Shown piece after piece: positions 1 to 8,924 of a stretch of 20,300 bases of DNA (positions are counted from its first letter, which is position 1; each line of letters opens with the position of its first letter). Location of the stretch: positions 1 to 20,300 of the forward strand of contig CAJVPP010001393.1 of assembly GCA_910592005.1 (NCBI GenBank), in the 5' to 3' direction. Source of the DNA: Funneliformis mosseae. Lineage: Eukaryota; Glomeromycota; Glomeromycetes; Glomerales; Glomeraceae. A program made the translations under genes and the position numbers. The notes beneath the pieces are model-generated. The model saw nothing but the letters and a program-made list of their open reading frames with translations. It was not told the DNA's origin and searched no databases.

Positions 1-114
1 AGTGATGAAGTAGAAATTTTAGATGATGATAAAAATGAAGATGATGGAAGAAATAATATTGATGATCATTATGATAAGGAGGAAGGAGATTATAATAATG
101 AATGGGATAATTAA
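1..114 (+). CDS. C-terminal tail of an unidentified acidic protein (5' end outside window)
   Basis: An open frame enters at base 1 and stops at a TAA at 112-114, giving 37 residues that are about half Asp, Glu and Asn, with clusters such as LDDDKNEDD and a final NNEWDN. AATAAA-type signals at 125-130 and 160-165 fit a transcript end. No domain is visible, so the function is unknown. Acidic tails of this kind end several transposase-like proteins in fungal genomes, and the DNA just downstream has small inverted and duplicated motifs. A mobile-element protein is therefore possible, but this is inference. The frame could also be a 3' exon of an ordinary gene. Confidence 0.4.
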   Translation, partial: SDEVEILDDDKNEDDGRNNIDDHYDKEEGDYNNEWDN

Positions 115-484
115 AATGTAATGAAATAAATAACATTGTAATATTGTATGAAATATAATAATAAATCCAATGCTTAAATAAATATTTTGTTTTATTTTTA
201 ATTTTTTAATTACATTGTCAAATAAATTTGATTACAGTAAATTTGATCGACATGGTTACGGTAAATTGATCGAAAAATTTAATTGGCTTATTGATTAGTA
301 TCCAGGTACTAATCAAAAATTTTATTTTTTGTAATTGAATAGTACCTATTACTAATCAAGGGGGGTATTTTACAAGGGGGTACTAATGTCAGCGCTGTAC
401 GGTAGCAAAAATATATTGAAGGATGAAAGCTTGATAATATATAACAACAGATTTGCAATAGAAATCTAATAGTATATTTTCTTT
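115..484. other. Possible transposon end: duplicated motif, hairpin and G-run repeats
   Basis: No gene seen. An imperfect 20-21 nt duplication (GATTACAGTAAATTTGATCG at 230-249 against a variant at 254-273) is followed by a 10-bp hairpin (TTGATTAGTA 291-300, TACTAATCAA 307-316). The TACTAAT motif recurs near 351-357 and 381-387 beside two G runs (about 359-365 and 376-380). This clustering resembles the subterminal region of a DNA transposon, but the opposite end is outside the window. Confidence 0.3.
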
Positions 485-667
485 ATGACACGTTACAAAA
501 AGAAGACTTGGCGATATGAATTTTGGGAAAATAACAGAGTTCGTACTGAAAAGTTAGAAGAAACCAAGAAGGGAGACAAGAAAAAGGTATTAAAATTAGC
601 TATGGATGAAAATGAATATGTGACGAAGCTCTGGAAAGCAATAAGAAAAGAAGAAAGAAAACTTTAA
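485..667 (+). CDS. Small basic hypothetical ORF
   Basis: A 60-codon frame rich in Lys, Arg and Glu (starts MTRYKKKTWRYEFWENN, ends KAIRKEERKL). It probably would be helical and shows no domain, signal peptide or membrane segment that I recognise. No splice sites extend it convincingly in either direction. It lies in a repeat-like, gene-poor flank. It could be a relic exon, a short unannotated gene or a chance frame; charged Lys/Glu-rich frames arise easily in AT-rich DNA. Confidence 0.2.
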   Translation: MTRYKKKTWRYEFWENNRVRTEKLEETKKGDKKKVLKLAMDENEYVTKLWKAIRKEERKL

Positions 668-1411
668 CTCAGTAAAATTATCCAAATTACGAGTATAGAA
701 TTTTGTATTTATTATTGATGATAGACCGTATTATAATAAGCTATTGGATTTGCCTGTTTTCAGTGTGATACGGGGAATAAGTTCTCGCACAATCTTTAAG
801 TTATGTCTAAAAGAGAGGATAAGAAAGCAAAGAACTTTCTCTTAGTCTGTGTGGTAATGCACTTTAGTCGGAGTGCAATTGCTCAAAAGGGTAGGATTAA
901 ATCGGTATTTGCCTGGGGCGTGATTGTGATCGTGTGATTTCTCTCTCATCTCGTGAGAGAGGAAGCTAATCTCCGTCTGTTTCCTGACGAATTCTATTAG
1001 TTTCGTGTAACAATTTTCTAACTGCTTTCTTCGGAATTGTAATAGATGCCTTTTGTATATCTTGGTGAAAAGTTTATATGTACATCTGTAGTTCAGAGAC
1101 ATTAATAACAAAAAAATATCAAGTCTATTTTCACTATTGCGCCTATATTTTTTTGACATTAGTATATAAAATTTTCGAATAAGTTTGCCCATATCGGGTT
1201 TTATTTTTACAGTAACTCGTGTATGTTACAGCCGAAATGTGTGTTTTATTCGCTACTATCTAACCAAGAATAATTATTTTGGGATTGGCTTACACGCATG
1301 ACGAAGGTGCATAGTCACAAGGTTGGGGATAATCAGTTTTACGTTTCATAATACGAAAATGGTATGTTATTTATTTTTTGAACAAGTATGTTTAACATTC
1401 TATATTTGTAA
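668..1411. other. Gene-free stretch with a less AT-rich patch and a hairpin
   Basis: From about 750 to 1330 the base composition is visibly less AT-rich than the surroundings. An exact 8-bp stem (CTCTCTCA 941-948, TGAGAGAG 954-961, loop TCTCG) sits inside it. A 116-codon frame runs antisense at 842-1192 but shows no recognisable domain. I could not match the patch to snRNA, SRP RNA, RNase P or tRNA signatures. Confidence 0.3.
941..961. repeat. 8-bp perfect stem-loop
   Basis: CTCTCTCA at 941-948 pairs exactly with TGAGAGAG at 954-961 around the 5-nt loop TCTCG. It may be part of a structured RNA or may be incidental. Confidence 0.5.
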
Positions 1412-1810
1412 ATGTCAAAATCTTCAATGCATCATAGATACACAAGGGTGAATATACCATTTATGTATGAAACAGATTTAATTGTCGTAATTTCATCATT
1501 TTCACCTGCATTCATTTTAGAATTACAAGAAAGATTTCCAGATCGACTCGTTATTTAATGTCTGTGAAAATTTTTAATCATTTGATTTGACCAGATGATG
1601 TGGTTATCATTGATTATGATATTTTTCAAAGAAATGGAATAATTATACTTTTAGGAACATTTAACAATCGAAAAAAAAGGAATTAAAACAAATTATACTC
1701 ACTAATTTTCAAATAATTTTGAGACTTATAAATTTAAGAAGGATTTGAAGAAACTTAAATGGTTAAAATCTGTTAATGACGATGATGTTGATTTATTAGA
1801 AATTTGATTT
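1412..1810 (+). pseudogene. Possible decayed gene of unknown family
   Basis: Three protein-like stretches follow each other on the + strand but are broken by stops and frame changes. The first begins at the ATG at 1412 (MSKSSMHHRYTRVNI, then a hydrophobic DLIVVISSF and ELQERFPDRLVI, stop near 1556). The second is near 1597-1670 and includes VVIIDYDIFQRNGIIILLGT. The third is near 1720-1810, a Lys-rich stretch KFKKDLKKLKWLK ending in an acidic VNDDDVDLLEI and a stop. I found no set of introns that joins them in frame. I do not recognise the family. It may be a pseudogene or chance runs; confidence is low. Confidence 0.25.
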
Positions 1811-2549
1811 TGTCCGTGCATTAGAGATATGGAATTCACAATGTAAACGATGATTTATTATGAACCGGATATTTTTCCGTTTAAATTTAAAAAAAATCCG
1901 ATAAATTTTATGTAACCGGTATCCTTTGTTTTATGCCTTGCACTCATCTACTTTATTAATGTTATTTTGGTTTATGATAAGTTGTGCTTGTATTGAATAG
2001 AATTTATTCCTTTTGTTTTTTTTTTTAAAAAAAACCAATAAAGAAATACATATTCAGCCTTGCTTTCTTTAAAAAAAAAGAAAGGTAATTAATTGCATAT
2101 GCCATTTAATATCTTCATGCAATGGATGCGCAAATGAAAGTTCCGTATTACAACTATGAGGCAACCTTATTTTTATTTTTATTTTATTTGTCTTAACAAC
2201 CAACCATTTAAGCGACTCGGTACGTTATGACTGGACTCCTGCATTAAACTCTCGGTGTTGATTTACAATGTTTTTTTTTTTTTTTTTGAAAAGAATCAAA
2301 TACGACCATTGAGAATTCAAGTTAACCAATCAATTATTTAATTAATTAATTTATTTGTAGCATATAATTTGAGATTAGACAGCAAAAAATAACTTCTTTT
2401 TGAAATTTCTTCAAAACATACAGTGGTTTTGGCATTCAGTGAAATCGACATTTGTGATATCACATGATCACGTTGATAATCACGTGTAATAAAAAAAGTT
2501 TTTCGTGCGTCGATCAATTTAATTTCACACTCTCTACTAAAAAGTAATA
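1811..2549. other. Intergenic region upstream of bL28m
   Basis: No gene seen. It holds poly-T/A tracts (about 2014-2034 and 2270-2287) and a short hairpin around 2063-2086 (CTTTCTTT...AAAGAAAG). The promoter-proximal part has a CACGTG palindrome at 2481-2486. A short antisense frame at 2338-2559 overlaps the bL28m start and is not credible. Confidence 0.5.
2481..2486. promoter_or_regulatory. CACGTG E-box-like site upstream of bL28m
   Basis: The palindrome CACGTG in context AATCACGTGTAA lies 64-69 nt upstream of the bL28m ATG. It matches the core bound by Cbf1-type bHLH factors in fungi. It is one of four copies in the window, all in promoters. Confidence 0.45.
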
Positions 2550-3122
2550 ATGCATCCAACGCTTGGTTTATTCGCCAGTCAATTTACAAAACGTAAACCT
2601 ATAAAAAGAGGGTTATTGGGAGATATTCGAGGAAAATATTTATACCCCATCAAACAAACAAAAATTACACCCCCACCACCACCACCAAAAAAACCAACGA
2701 AACCAAAAGAGGAGAAAGAAACGGTACCCTGGAGAACCCAAGCGACGTATCAACAATCATTAAAAGGGTTATATGGAGGCAAACATATACAGTTTGGTAA
2801 TCAAATAAGTGATTTTGGTAATAAATCAAGAAGGACATGGAAACCGAATGTGCAAAGGGTTAAATTATATTCCGAAGCGTTAAATGAACAATTAATCATT
2901 AAATGCACCCCAGCCGCTCTGAAATATATCGATAGAAAAGGTGGATTGGATAGATATATGATGTCCATGAAAGATAAAGAATTAGGTAAAAAGATGTATG
3001 ATTTAAAATATAAGATTCAATCCAAAATTATTGAAATGGATAAGGAACGAAATAGGTTATCCAGACTTGACGTTGTGAAGGAAGGGGATGAAGGGGAAAC
3101 GGGAGAGAAAAGAATTTCCTAG
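2550..3122 (+). CDS. Mitochondrial large-subunit ribosomal protein bL28m
   Basis: A single-exon 190-residue protein, a structural component of the mitochondrial large ribosomal subunit (yeast Mrpl24, human MRPL28 family). The family core is clear at about residues 71-137: GLYGGKHIQFGN, then the basic SRRTWKPNVQR, then YSEALNEQLIIKCTPAAL and GGLDRYMM. The N-terminus is basic with few acids (KRKPIKRGLLGDIRGKYLYP), as expected of a mitochondrial presequence, and is followed by a run of six prolines and a Lys-rich linker. The C-terminus is a charged, probably helical tail. The ATG follows in-frame-stop-rich AT DNA and gives the full family region. It is transcribed convergently with the Pal1-family gene, with only about 130 nt between the two stops. 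Confidence 0.88.
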   Translation: MHPTLGLFASQFTKRKPIKRGLLGDIRGKYLYPIKQTKITPPPPPPKKPTKPKEEKETVPWRTQATYQQSLKGLYGGKHIQFGNQISDFGNKSRRTWKPNVQRVKLYSEALNEQLIIKCTPAALKYIDRKGGLDRYMMSMKDKELGKKMYDLKYKIQSKIIEMDKERNRLSRLDVVKEGDEGETGEKRIS

Positions 3123-3253
3123 GAAATTTTATGTTTTTTTTACGTTTTTGGTGCACGTTTTCATTTGAGAAGTAATATAAAAAAGTTGACTTTGAAAGAT
3201 GTTTTTTTTTTTTAATTAAATTAACTACTAAATAAACAAATAGTTTGAATAGA

Positions 3254-4073
3254 TTATTCAAATTTTTTCAACATATCAACTCTCGTAAATTTATTTGGAG
3301 GATTCGAAGAAGCCTCCTGATTTTGTTCTAGATCATTCCTCTTTTTACCAAATAAACTAATTCTTTTAAAAAAACTCTGTCTCTTCTCCTTTTTTTCTTC
3401 CTGCTGAAGTTGAGGTAAAACATAAGCTGTTGAACCTTCTAAAAAACTATCCCTATATTTCAAATGTACATCATAGGTTGTGTATCTATTATTTTTATAA
3501 CTTTGATAATTAAAAGTATTATCCGATAACCTTTGCGAAGAACCATTTATTTCTTCACTCTTCCTAAATGCGTTAACGGGAGCTACTTTTTCATTCACAT
3601 TTTGTTGTGGTAAAATACAATCATATGGACTTTCATGATGAAATACTTTTTATCAAATCAATTTTTTTTAAAAAAAAATAATAAAATAAAAAGAAAGATT
3701 AAAAAAGGACATAAAGGTTGATTTGATTATGATAAAAAAAAGCAATACCTTTTTGACTCTCCTTTTTTTTAAAAAAAGAAAAAGGAAAGAAAAAAGAAAA
3801 AAGAAAAAAAAAAAAAAAAAATCACTCACATCCAGCACCATATAAATATGATGTACCATCCAACAAATCAATATCGTCAACTTTGGATTTTTGTTGATTA
3901 GAATGTTTTCCAAGTGTAGTCGGTGTAGACTTATTTATTACTACTTGATTTGGATCATTTACTTCTTTTTCTACATTGTCAATAAATGGGTTATCGTCTT
4001 TTTGTTGCCGCTCATTGTCCTCTTGTCTTGTTTGCTCAACTTCCGTTGTGTCAAAAGGGTTTAAATTATGCAT
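3254..4073 (-). CDS. Pal1-family cell-morphology protein
   Basis: Two exons, 4073-3830 and 3645-3254, with an intron at 3829-3646 (donor GTGAGT, acceptor AAAAAG), encode 211 residues. Across the splice the protein reads GAGLFHHESPYDCILPQQN. This matches the Pal1 signature, which in the family runs from a His-His pair through a G/S-P-F/Y-D core to P-x-x-N. Two NPF motifs (residues 5-7 and 28-30) are typical ligands of EH domains. Yeast Pal1 associates with endocytic sites through such motifs, and fission yeast Pal1 maintains cylindrical shape. The C-terminal half is basic and low in complexity, without membrane segments. The protein is shorter than the ascomycete members. The next gene, on the same strand, is the septation GTPase Spg1, but about 640 nt separate them. 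The family call rests on one motif plus the NPFs. Confidence 0.72.
3646..3829 (-). other. Intron of the Pal1-family gene with long T-tracts
   Basis: A 184-nt intron bounded by GTGAGT and AAAAAG. On the coding strand a long T/C tract follows the donor directly, with further T runs later. It restores the Pal1 signature when removed, and it is why separate frames appear on either side. Confidence 0.7.
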
Positions 4074-4711
4074 TTGAGAATCTAGCTAGATATCTCGTTA
4101 GAATCTGAAGTTTCGATTATGAAAGTATCGAATGTCGAGGTAAACAAAAAAAAAAAAAATCAAAAATATGGGTGTAAAAAAAGTTGTTGAGACCATTAAG
4201 GAAAAAAAAAGAAAGTCGTCATTATTAGTCTCGTATGGTATTTAAGATTTGCATCTTATGCATCTTATGCATCAAATATGCAACGTGCTAATTGAATTTG
4301 GTAGTAACATAAAGAAGCAATAAATTACTTTAGCAACACATTAGTTAACAGTTTTTTTATATTAAAAATAATATTTTTGGCAGAGAATTGCTACCTTACA
4401 ATCAATAAGAGTACGAATTAAATAAATAAGAAATAAGTAAATAAGTAATATACAAGAAAAATAATACATATATGGTAAACTACAAAAACGTCCAAAATAA
4501 GAAATTACAAAAAAATTAAAAAATTACTAAATTACATTTTCGAATCATAATTAACCTTTAAACCCAAATTATATAATAAAGAATAATAGTTGGTATATAA
4601 GATATTACTAACTACAAGGTATCAAAAATCTGTATTTTTTATTGACACATATTGTTCCGAGAGAATTTTATTATATACTATGTATAAATATATGTATATG
4701 TATAGATAAAT
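4074..4711. other. Intergenic region between the Pal1-family and spg1 genes
   Basis: No gene seen. It holds the promoter of the Pal1-family gene and the 3' region of spg1. A small tandem repeat of GCATCTTAT (4251-4259, 4260-4268, then GCATC) lies about 180-195 nt upstream of the Pal1-family ATG. The rest is AAATA-type low complexity (about 4415-4450) and poly-A tracts. Confidence 0.5.
4251..4273. repeat. Tandem GCATCTTAT repeat in the Pal1-family promoter
   Basis: Two perfect 9-nt units plus a partial third (GCATC). The ATGCAT palindromes created at the junctions could be a regulator-binding site; no regulator can be named. Confidence 0.4.
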
Positions 4712-5661
4712 TCAAGAAACATTATGATACTCCAATATAGGGGCACCAATATCTTTGATTTCTGGAATGGTGCATCTAAGATCAAACGCTTTAGAAAGAA
4801 CGATCTTAAAAATTTTTTGCACATTAATTGAATGTGAAGTTGAACAAAAAATTAATGGAGCCTTCATCGCACGAGCAAAGCGACGTGCTTGTTTTGTAAT
4901 TTCTTCTTTTTCTTCCTTTGAAAAATTGACAAATTGATCATACTTTGTTCCGACCAAAAATGGTATCGCAGTCTAAAACGTCGTTTAGGTGAATCAAAGT
5001 TAGCCGATTATGAAAAGTTTTCAATTGTCTTTTTCAGTCAAAGATGAAATCATACCTTATTAAAACCTCTCGCTTGTCTGTACCATTCCTTAATACTATT
5101 TAGCGTAGACTTCCGTGATAAATCAAACATAAAAAGGATGGCGACAGCATCATTGCATACTAAAGGCAACATGTTTACAAACTCTCGTTGACCTAGATAA
5201 TACACCCAATTTATAAATAAATGTACACACGGTAAATGTCATATGAACTTGCGAAAAAAAAACATACCACCAAGATCCCATATACTGAACGTTATTTCAG
5301 TGTTTTTTATAGAGATGGTTTTCTCCATAAAATTTACACCTAAATAAGAAAAGAATAGTTAAAATCGAACGTTTTTATTGTTATCATTTTCTTTATTATT
5401 ATTATTTGAATCATAAATACCCAATGTTTGAATGTAGTCTTCGTCAAATGAACCTTCTACGTATTTAACCATTAAGCTTGTTTTACCGATTTGTGAGTCT
5501 CCAACCATACCAACTTTAACGACAACACTACGAGAGAGAGGGAGAGAGTTATTTTAAATTCTCGCACATTGTTCAATTCTATAAGCGAATATTCCAAATA
5601 GAAAATGTTTTATGTACCTATTTCTTTGAACGGTTTCGGAACTTTCACTACTGCTCGACAT
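4712..5661 (-). CDS. spg1: Septum-promoting Ras-like GTPase Spg1/Tem1
   Basis: Five exons (5661-5618, 5527-5421, 5339-5268, 5192-5056, 4972-4712) join in phase to give 206 residues, close to the roughly 200-245 usual in the family. Spg1/Tem1 is the GTPase at the spindle pole body that triggers the septation initiation / mitotic exit network, which drives septum formation at the end of mitosis. Visible motifs: P-loop GDSQIGKTS (residues 24-32), switch I region YIQTLGVNF (46-54), G3 as WDLGGQ (71-76) in place of the usual DxxG-Q form, G4 as GTKYD (128-132) instead of NKxD, and CSTSHSINV for G5. WDLGGQ and TKYD are diagnostic of Spg1/Tem1 among small GTPases. There is no C-terminal CaaX cysteine, as in the family. 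All introns have GTAYRT/GTATNT-type donors. Confidence 0.93.
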
Positions 5662-5822
5662 TATAAAATTTTTACTTCTTTATTCGCAAAAAAATATAAA
5701 TATAAATATATATATTTCCAAGTTCTTTTTTGTAAGAATATTTAAAGAAAAGGAAAATTAAAAAGGAATTTTATCTGCAATAAAAATGTCTGTATCCCAA
5801 AATAAGCTACTTCAAACTAAAA

Positions 5823-5828
5823 CACGTG
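5823..5828. promoter_or_regulatory. CACGTG site upstream of spg1
   Basis: The palindrome in context AACACGTGGA lies about 160-170 nt upstream of the spg1 start codon. It is one of four promoter copies in the window. Confidence 0.35.
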
Positions 5829-6233
5829 GAAAAATTCAAAATTAATTAATTAGGTTCGAGAAAAAGATTATTCTTCCTAAATTTCTTAAATATATCGTAA
5901 AAATGCAACGCTGAGTAAAAGATAAAAATGATGAATTCTTGATTTTGTTTTTTGTAATTTTTCCCTTCCTCCACAAGTATATATATATATATACAGAAAA
6001 ATAAAAGTGAAAAAAAAAAAAAAAAATTTATTAACAATAAAAGGAGCGGAAAGATTTAGTAAAATAACTATATTTTATATCTTTCAAATTTATTCAATAT
6101 CACGTTTTACATTTTAATCATCATATCAGAAAAAGGGAATAAAATATGGAGTTGAGGAGGGGAAAAGCGACAACCTGTTTTCGAACCAGGAGTATGCGCC
6201 AAGCCATAAGTAAACATGTTTTATTAAGTAATT

Positions 6234-6256
6234 TCTCATCCCATATTTGGATGAGA
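6234..6256. repeat. 8-bp perfect hairpin
   Basis: TCTCATCC at 6234-6241 pairs with GGATGAGA at 6249-6256 around a 7-nt loop. It lies about 150 nt upstream of the SAAL1-like ATG. Confidence 0.45.
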
Positions 6257-6402
6257 TTTACATCATAATGTAAAGCAAATTATACTTTAAAAGGGGGAGG
6301 GGTAAATATTAACAATTGCAAAGCAACCCTTTTAAATGAATTTTAATTTAAGCCACCAACAAAAAAAAAAAAAATTCTTAATGAACACGTCACCATCATT
6401 GA

Positions 6403-7682
6403 ATGACCAATAACTTTATCTCCATGTCTAATATCTCACAAGCTGAAATTGAAAGACCTAGTGTTTATTCTGTTGCCGGGATAGTATTAAACATTCTTTC
6501 GGCCATAAAGAATAATAGCATCGATGCGGTAAACGAAATTGACGTGACAACGAATGAGGTGGAATTTAATAGTGATAAATTTCTTGAAGATACAGCAGTT
6601 GAGCAAACGCTTTGTGCCATATGGGATTTATCAAGTTTGGAAGAATACGCAAATATACTTGTGAACGAATGTCAAATTCACCGTATAATGTTAAAGGTAT
6701 GAAATGCCTTTTCTATTTCAGTGTTCGTTCATGTGTTAAAAATAATAATAATAATATATATTTTTTTTTGTTTATTATTTTTAATAAGTTAATCACATCG
6801 ACAGCACGCAATAGAACCAAAGAATTGTCGTTAGGTGTCCTGGCTAATTTGGCTTGTTTTCCTGATAAAGCAATGATTTTAATTGGGGATATGGATTTGC
6901 TTAATATCATCCAAGTCCTTATCAAGGATGATGAAAATGAAGATGATGTACGTGTTTTATTCGAAGCTTCTAGGTATGAAGACTTTTACTAATCATTTTA
7001 TTATAATTCCATCAACTAATTTAACAACATCTAAAAGCTTCGTAAGAAACATTTTGACGAATTCACCGCATTATAATTCTGATCATGAATCAACTCTATC
7101 GGAATTCTTATTCAATGATAATTTGGTGTCAAGATTTAATTATTTTTTAAAAAACACTTTAAATGATGATCTATTTTTCGCAAGTCTGGAAATATTAAAT
7201 TGCATACTTTTTATTGGAATACCTGAACAACATTTTGAGTTCATGTCATTGGAAATAATTGAATGCTTCAATAATATTTGTGAAAGAATCAGTACTTTTA
7301 AAGATATTAGCAGGTTTTCTTTATTTTTACTTTTTTTTAGAAAAAAAAAAATATTTAATCGCTAACATTGTATTAATATTTTAGGAAGTTATTTATAACA
7401 ATCATTAATCTAATGAATATATTGCTTGAAACTGGATTGATACCACCCGACGTATTTGGTAAGTTACATACAATGATATATTCACCGCCTCTCTTTATTT
7501 ATTAAACTCAAAATTCTCTTTTTTTTTTTTTTATCTATATGCAAGAGAGGAACCATGGAACTTTATATCAATTACAACATCGAACCAAAGATGAATATTC
7601 CGACGAGGATGGGGATGATGATGAAATACTCAATCTGATTGAAACATTTAAGAATAAAATAGAATTATCTAAAAAAAGATGA
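6403..7682 (+). CDS. SAAL1-like armadillo-type protein
   Basis: Five exons (6403-6696, 6789-6973, 7038-7313, 7385-7458, 7546-7682) join in phase to 321 residues; an ATG at 6424 is an alternative start. SAAL1 is an all-helical, armadillo-like protein that promotes proliferation in vertebrates; its molecular role is little understood. The match is to the family core: CAIWDLSSLEEYANIL, then after the first splice ARNRTKELSLGVLANLACF, then VLFEASR. This corresponds to the family pattern of an 'xxWDxS..E.A..L' helix followed by 'R.LxLGxLxNLACF'. It ends in an acidic stretch (SDEDGDDDE) and a basic tail. It is shorter than the animal proteins (about 470 residues). The third intron has a weak GTTTTC donor but is needed to stay open. 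The call rests on remembered motifs, so another ARM-repeat family is possible. Confidence 0.7.
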
Positions 7683-8128
7683 TGGAAAGTACGTTCCCAC
7701 TTTATAAATAGCAGGATTCCGGATTTTGATTATAGGATAATTTCTATTGAATTTAAGGGGTGCATGACAAACGATTAGCACTTTGTTTACATCTCGTATG
7801 ACCATTTATAGAATACCCCTTAGAAACCCTTCAAGATCCTCGTCCCAAAACTTGTTTTAATTCAACCCTTAAAAAAATTCAGGTTTAATTGAAATTTTAC
7901 AAGTCAAACACGTTTTGTTTTAAAATATTTGAAAAATAAATACATTTGTAAATAAGACGATTTTTTTAATATTGTCTAATATTTTTCCTTGAAACTACTT
8001 GCTTATGATCTCTTTTCCATTCATCGGATTTTTTCAGTGACTTATTTACTATATTCTATAAAATAAATAAATAAATAAATAAATAATATTAACCAATAAC
8101 ATTCTTGATCATCAAAATAAAAATACGT
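7683..8128. other. Convergent 3' intergenic region with an AAAT microsatellite
   Basis: It separates the stop codons of the SAAL1-like and SLX4-like genes. It holds an (AAAT)n microsatellite at about 8060-8086 and otherwise AT-rich sequence with no recognisable gene. Confidence 0.5.
8060..8086. repeat. (AAAT)n microsatellite
   Basis: About six tandem AAAT units, uninterrupted, between two convergent genes. Confidence 0.8.
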
Positions 8129-8924
8129 CTAAAAATACATAATTACAAGCATGTCCAAGTAATGTTGTAATTGTTTTTCGGTGCATAGAATTCCCTGATC
8201 AACAATCTCCTTAATTAAGTCATCAAATTGTAATGGCTATAAAGTAAAATAAAAAAAAAGGTTAAATACGCTTTAAATATATACTAAATATATGATCTTC
8301 AACTGTTTACCTCATATCTTAAGATCTTCTCATAATACTTTGATATTATATAATTTTTTACTTTTCGTTTGGTATTAACTGATAATTCTGGGTAATCTTT
8401 AACGTAAACAATGTTATCTGATGAATTAACTTGGTTAGATGCCTTCATTAAGCAAACATTGGTCGGCAAAATATTTTCAGCATCCGATATAATCTCTTCA
8501 TGATCTGGTGATTCATCTTCTAAATCTAAATAATTATTTCGATGTAAATAGTTCCAAATAAGGGCCAATTGATGAATCATGGCGGATTTGCTTAAAGGTT
8601 TAACTCCATATTTTGCCACGGCATTCTAAATAAAAAGTAGATAGATAAAAAAAATTGGATTCACGATAGCGGAATATTTTTTCTCGATGAAATGAATACA
8701 CCTACCTTCAATTCGAGAGTTGACATCTTGTGATAATTTGGCATTTTCTTTGGTAAAGAATTATCAGGTGGCTCATTTACATTAGATTCCTCTTTTCTTT
8801 GTGCATTATGACCGGAAGAAGTGAAAGTATTATGTGTGCTCGTTAACTTATATTGTTCCATGATGGATTGATTTGCATGATTCTTGTGATTGTTATCATC
8901 TTTCGTAACTTTTTTTCCTTGCAT
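8129..8924 (-). CDS. Short SLX4-like protein (SLX1-binding C-terminal domain)
   Basis: Three exons (8924-8706, 8625-8311, 8236-8129), all joined in phase 0, give 213 residues. Slx4 is the scaffold that binds and activates the Slx1 GIY-YIG nuclease to cut branched DNA such as Holliday junctions and stalled forks. Two conserved parts are visible. The first, across the first splice, is a SAP-like helix pair: MSTLELK, AVAKYGVKPLSKSAMIHQL and IWNYLHRNN. The second, across the second splice, is the terminal domain: KYYEKILRYEPLQFDDLIKEI, then TEKQLQHYLDM. The first 70 residues are polar and disordered. There is no room for the BTB, UBZ or MUS81-binding parts of long Slx4 proteins; fungal members are usually several hundred residues. 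It is either a minimal SLX4 or the start lies further upstream beyond an intron I did not find; poly-A tracts follow the ATG upstream. Confidence 0.72.

Larger units (their letters stand above)
5662..6402. other. Divergent promoter region between spg1 and the SAAL1-like gene
   Basis: About 740 nt with no convincing gene. It includes CACGTG at 5823-5828 on the spg1 side, a TA microsatellite near 5981-5992, a 15-nt A run near 6012-6027, and a short higher-GC patch at 6155-6260 with a T-arm-like sequence and an 8-bp hairpin. A 63-codon hydrophobic frame at 5846-6037 on the minus strand is low-complexity Phe/Ile and looks like chance. Confidence 0.5.

Noticed and set aside
842..1192. 116-codon minus-strand frame
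   Set aside because: No domain, mixed composition without protein-like organisation and no flanking splice or promoter signals; length is within chance for the region.
2338..2559. 73-codon minus-strand frame overlapping the bL28m start
   Set aside because: It covers the bL28m promoter and start codon on the opposite strand and has no recognisable features.
3668..3913. Phe-rich minus-strand frame
   Set aside because: It is mainly translation of poly-T tracts in the Pal1-family intron.
6155..6220. tRNA gene suggested by the TTCGAA T-arm-like sequence
   Set aside because: The complement of the GCGACAA acceptor segment, a D-arm and an anticodon arm could not be placed on either strand.
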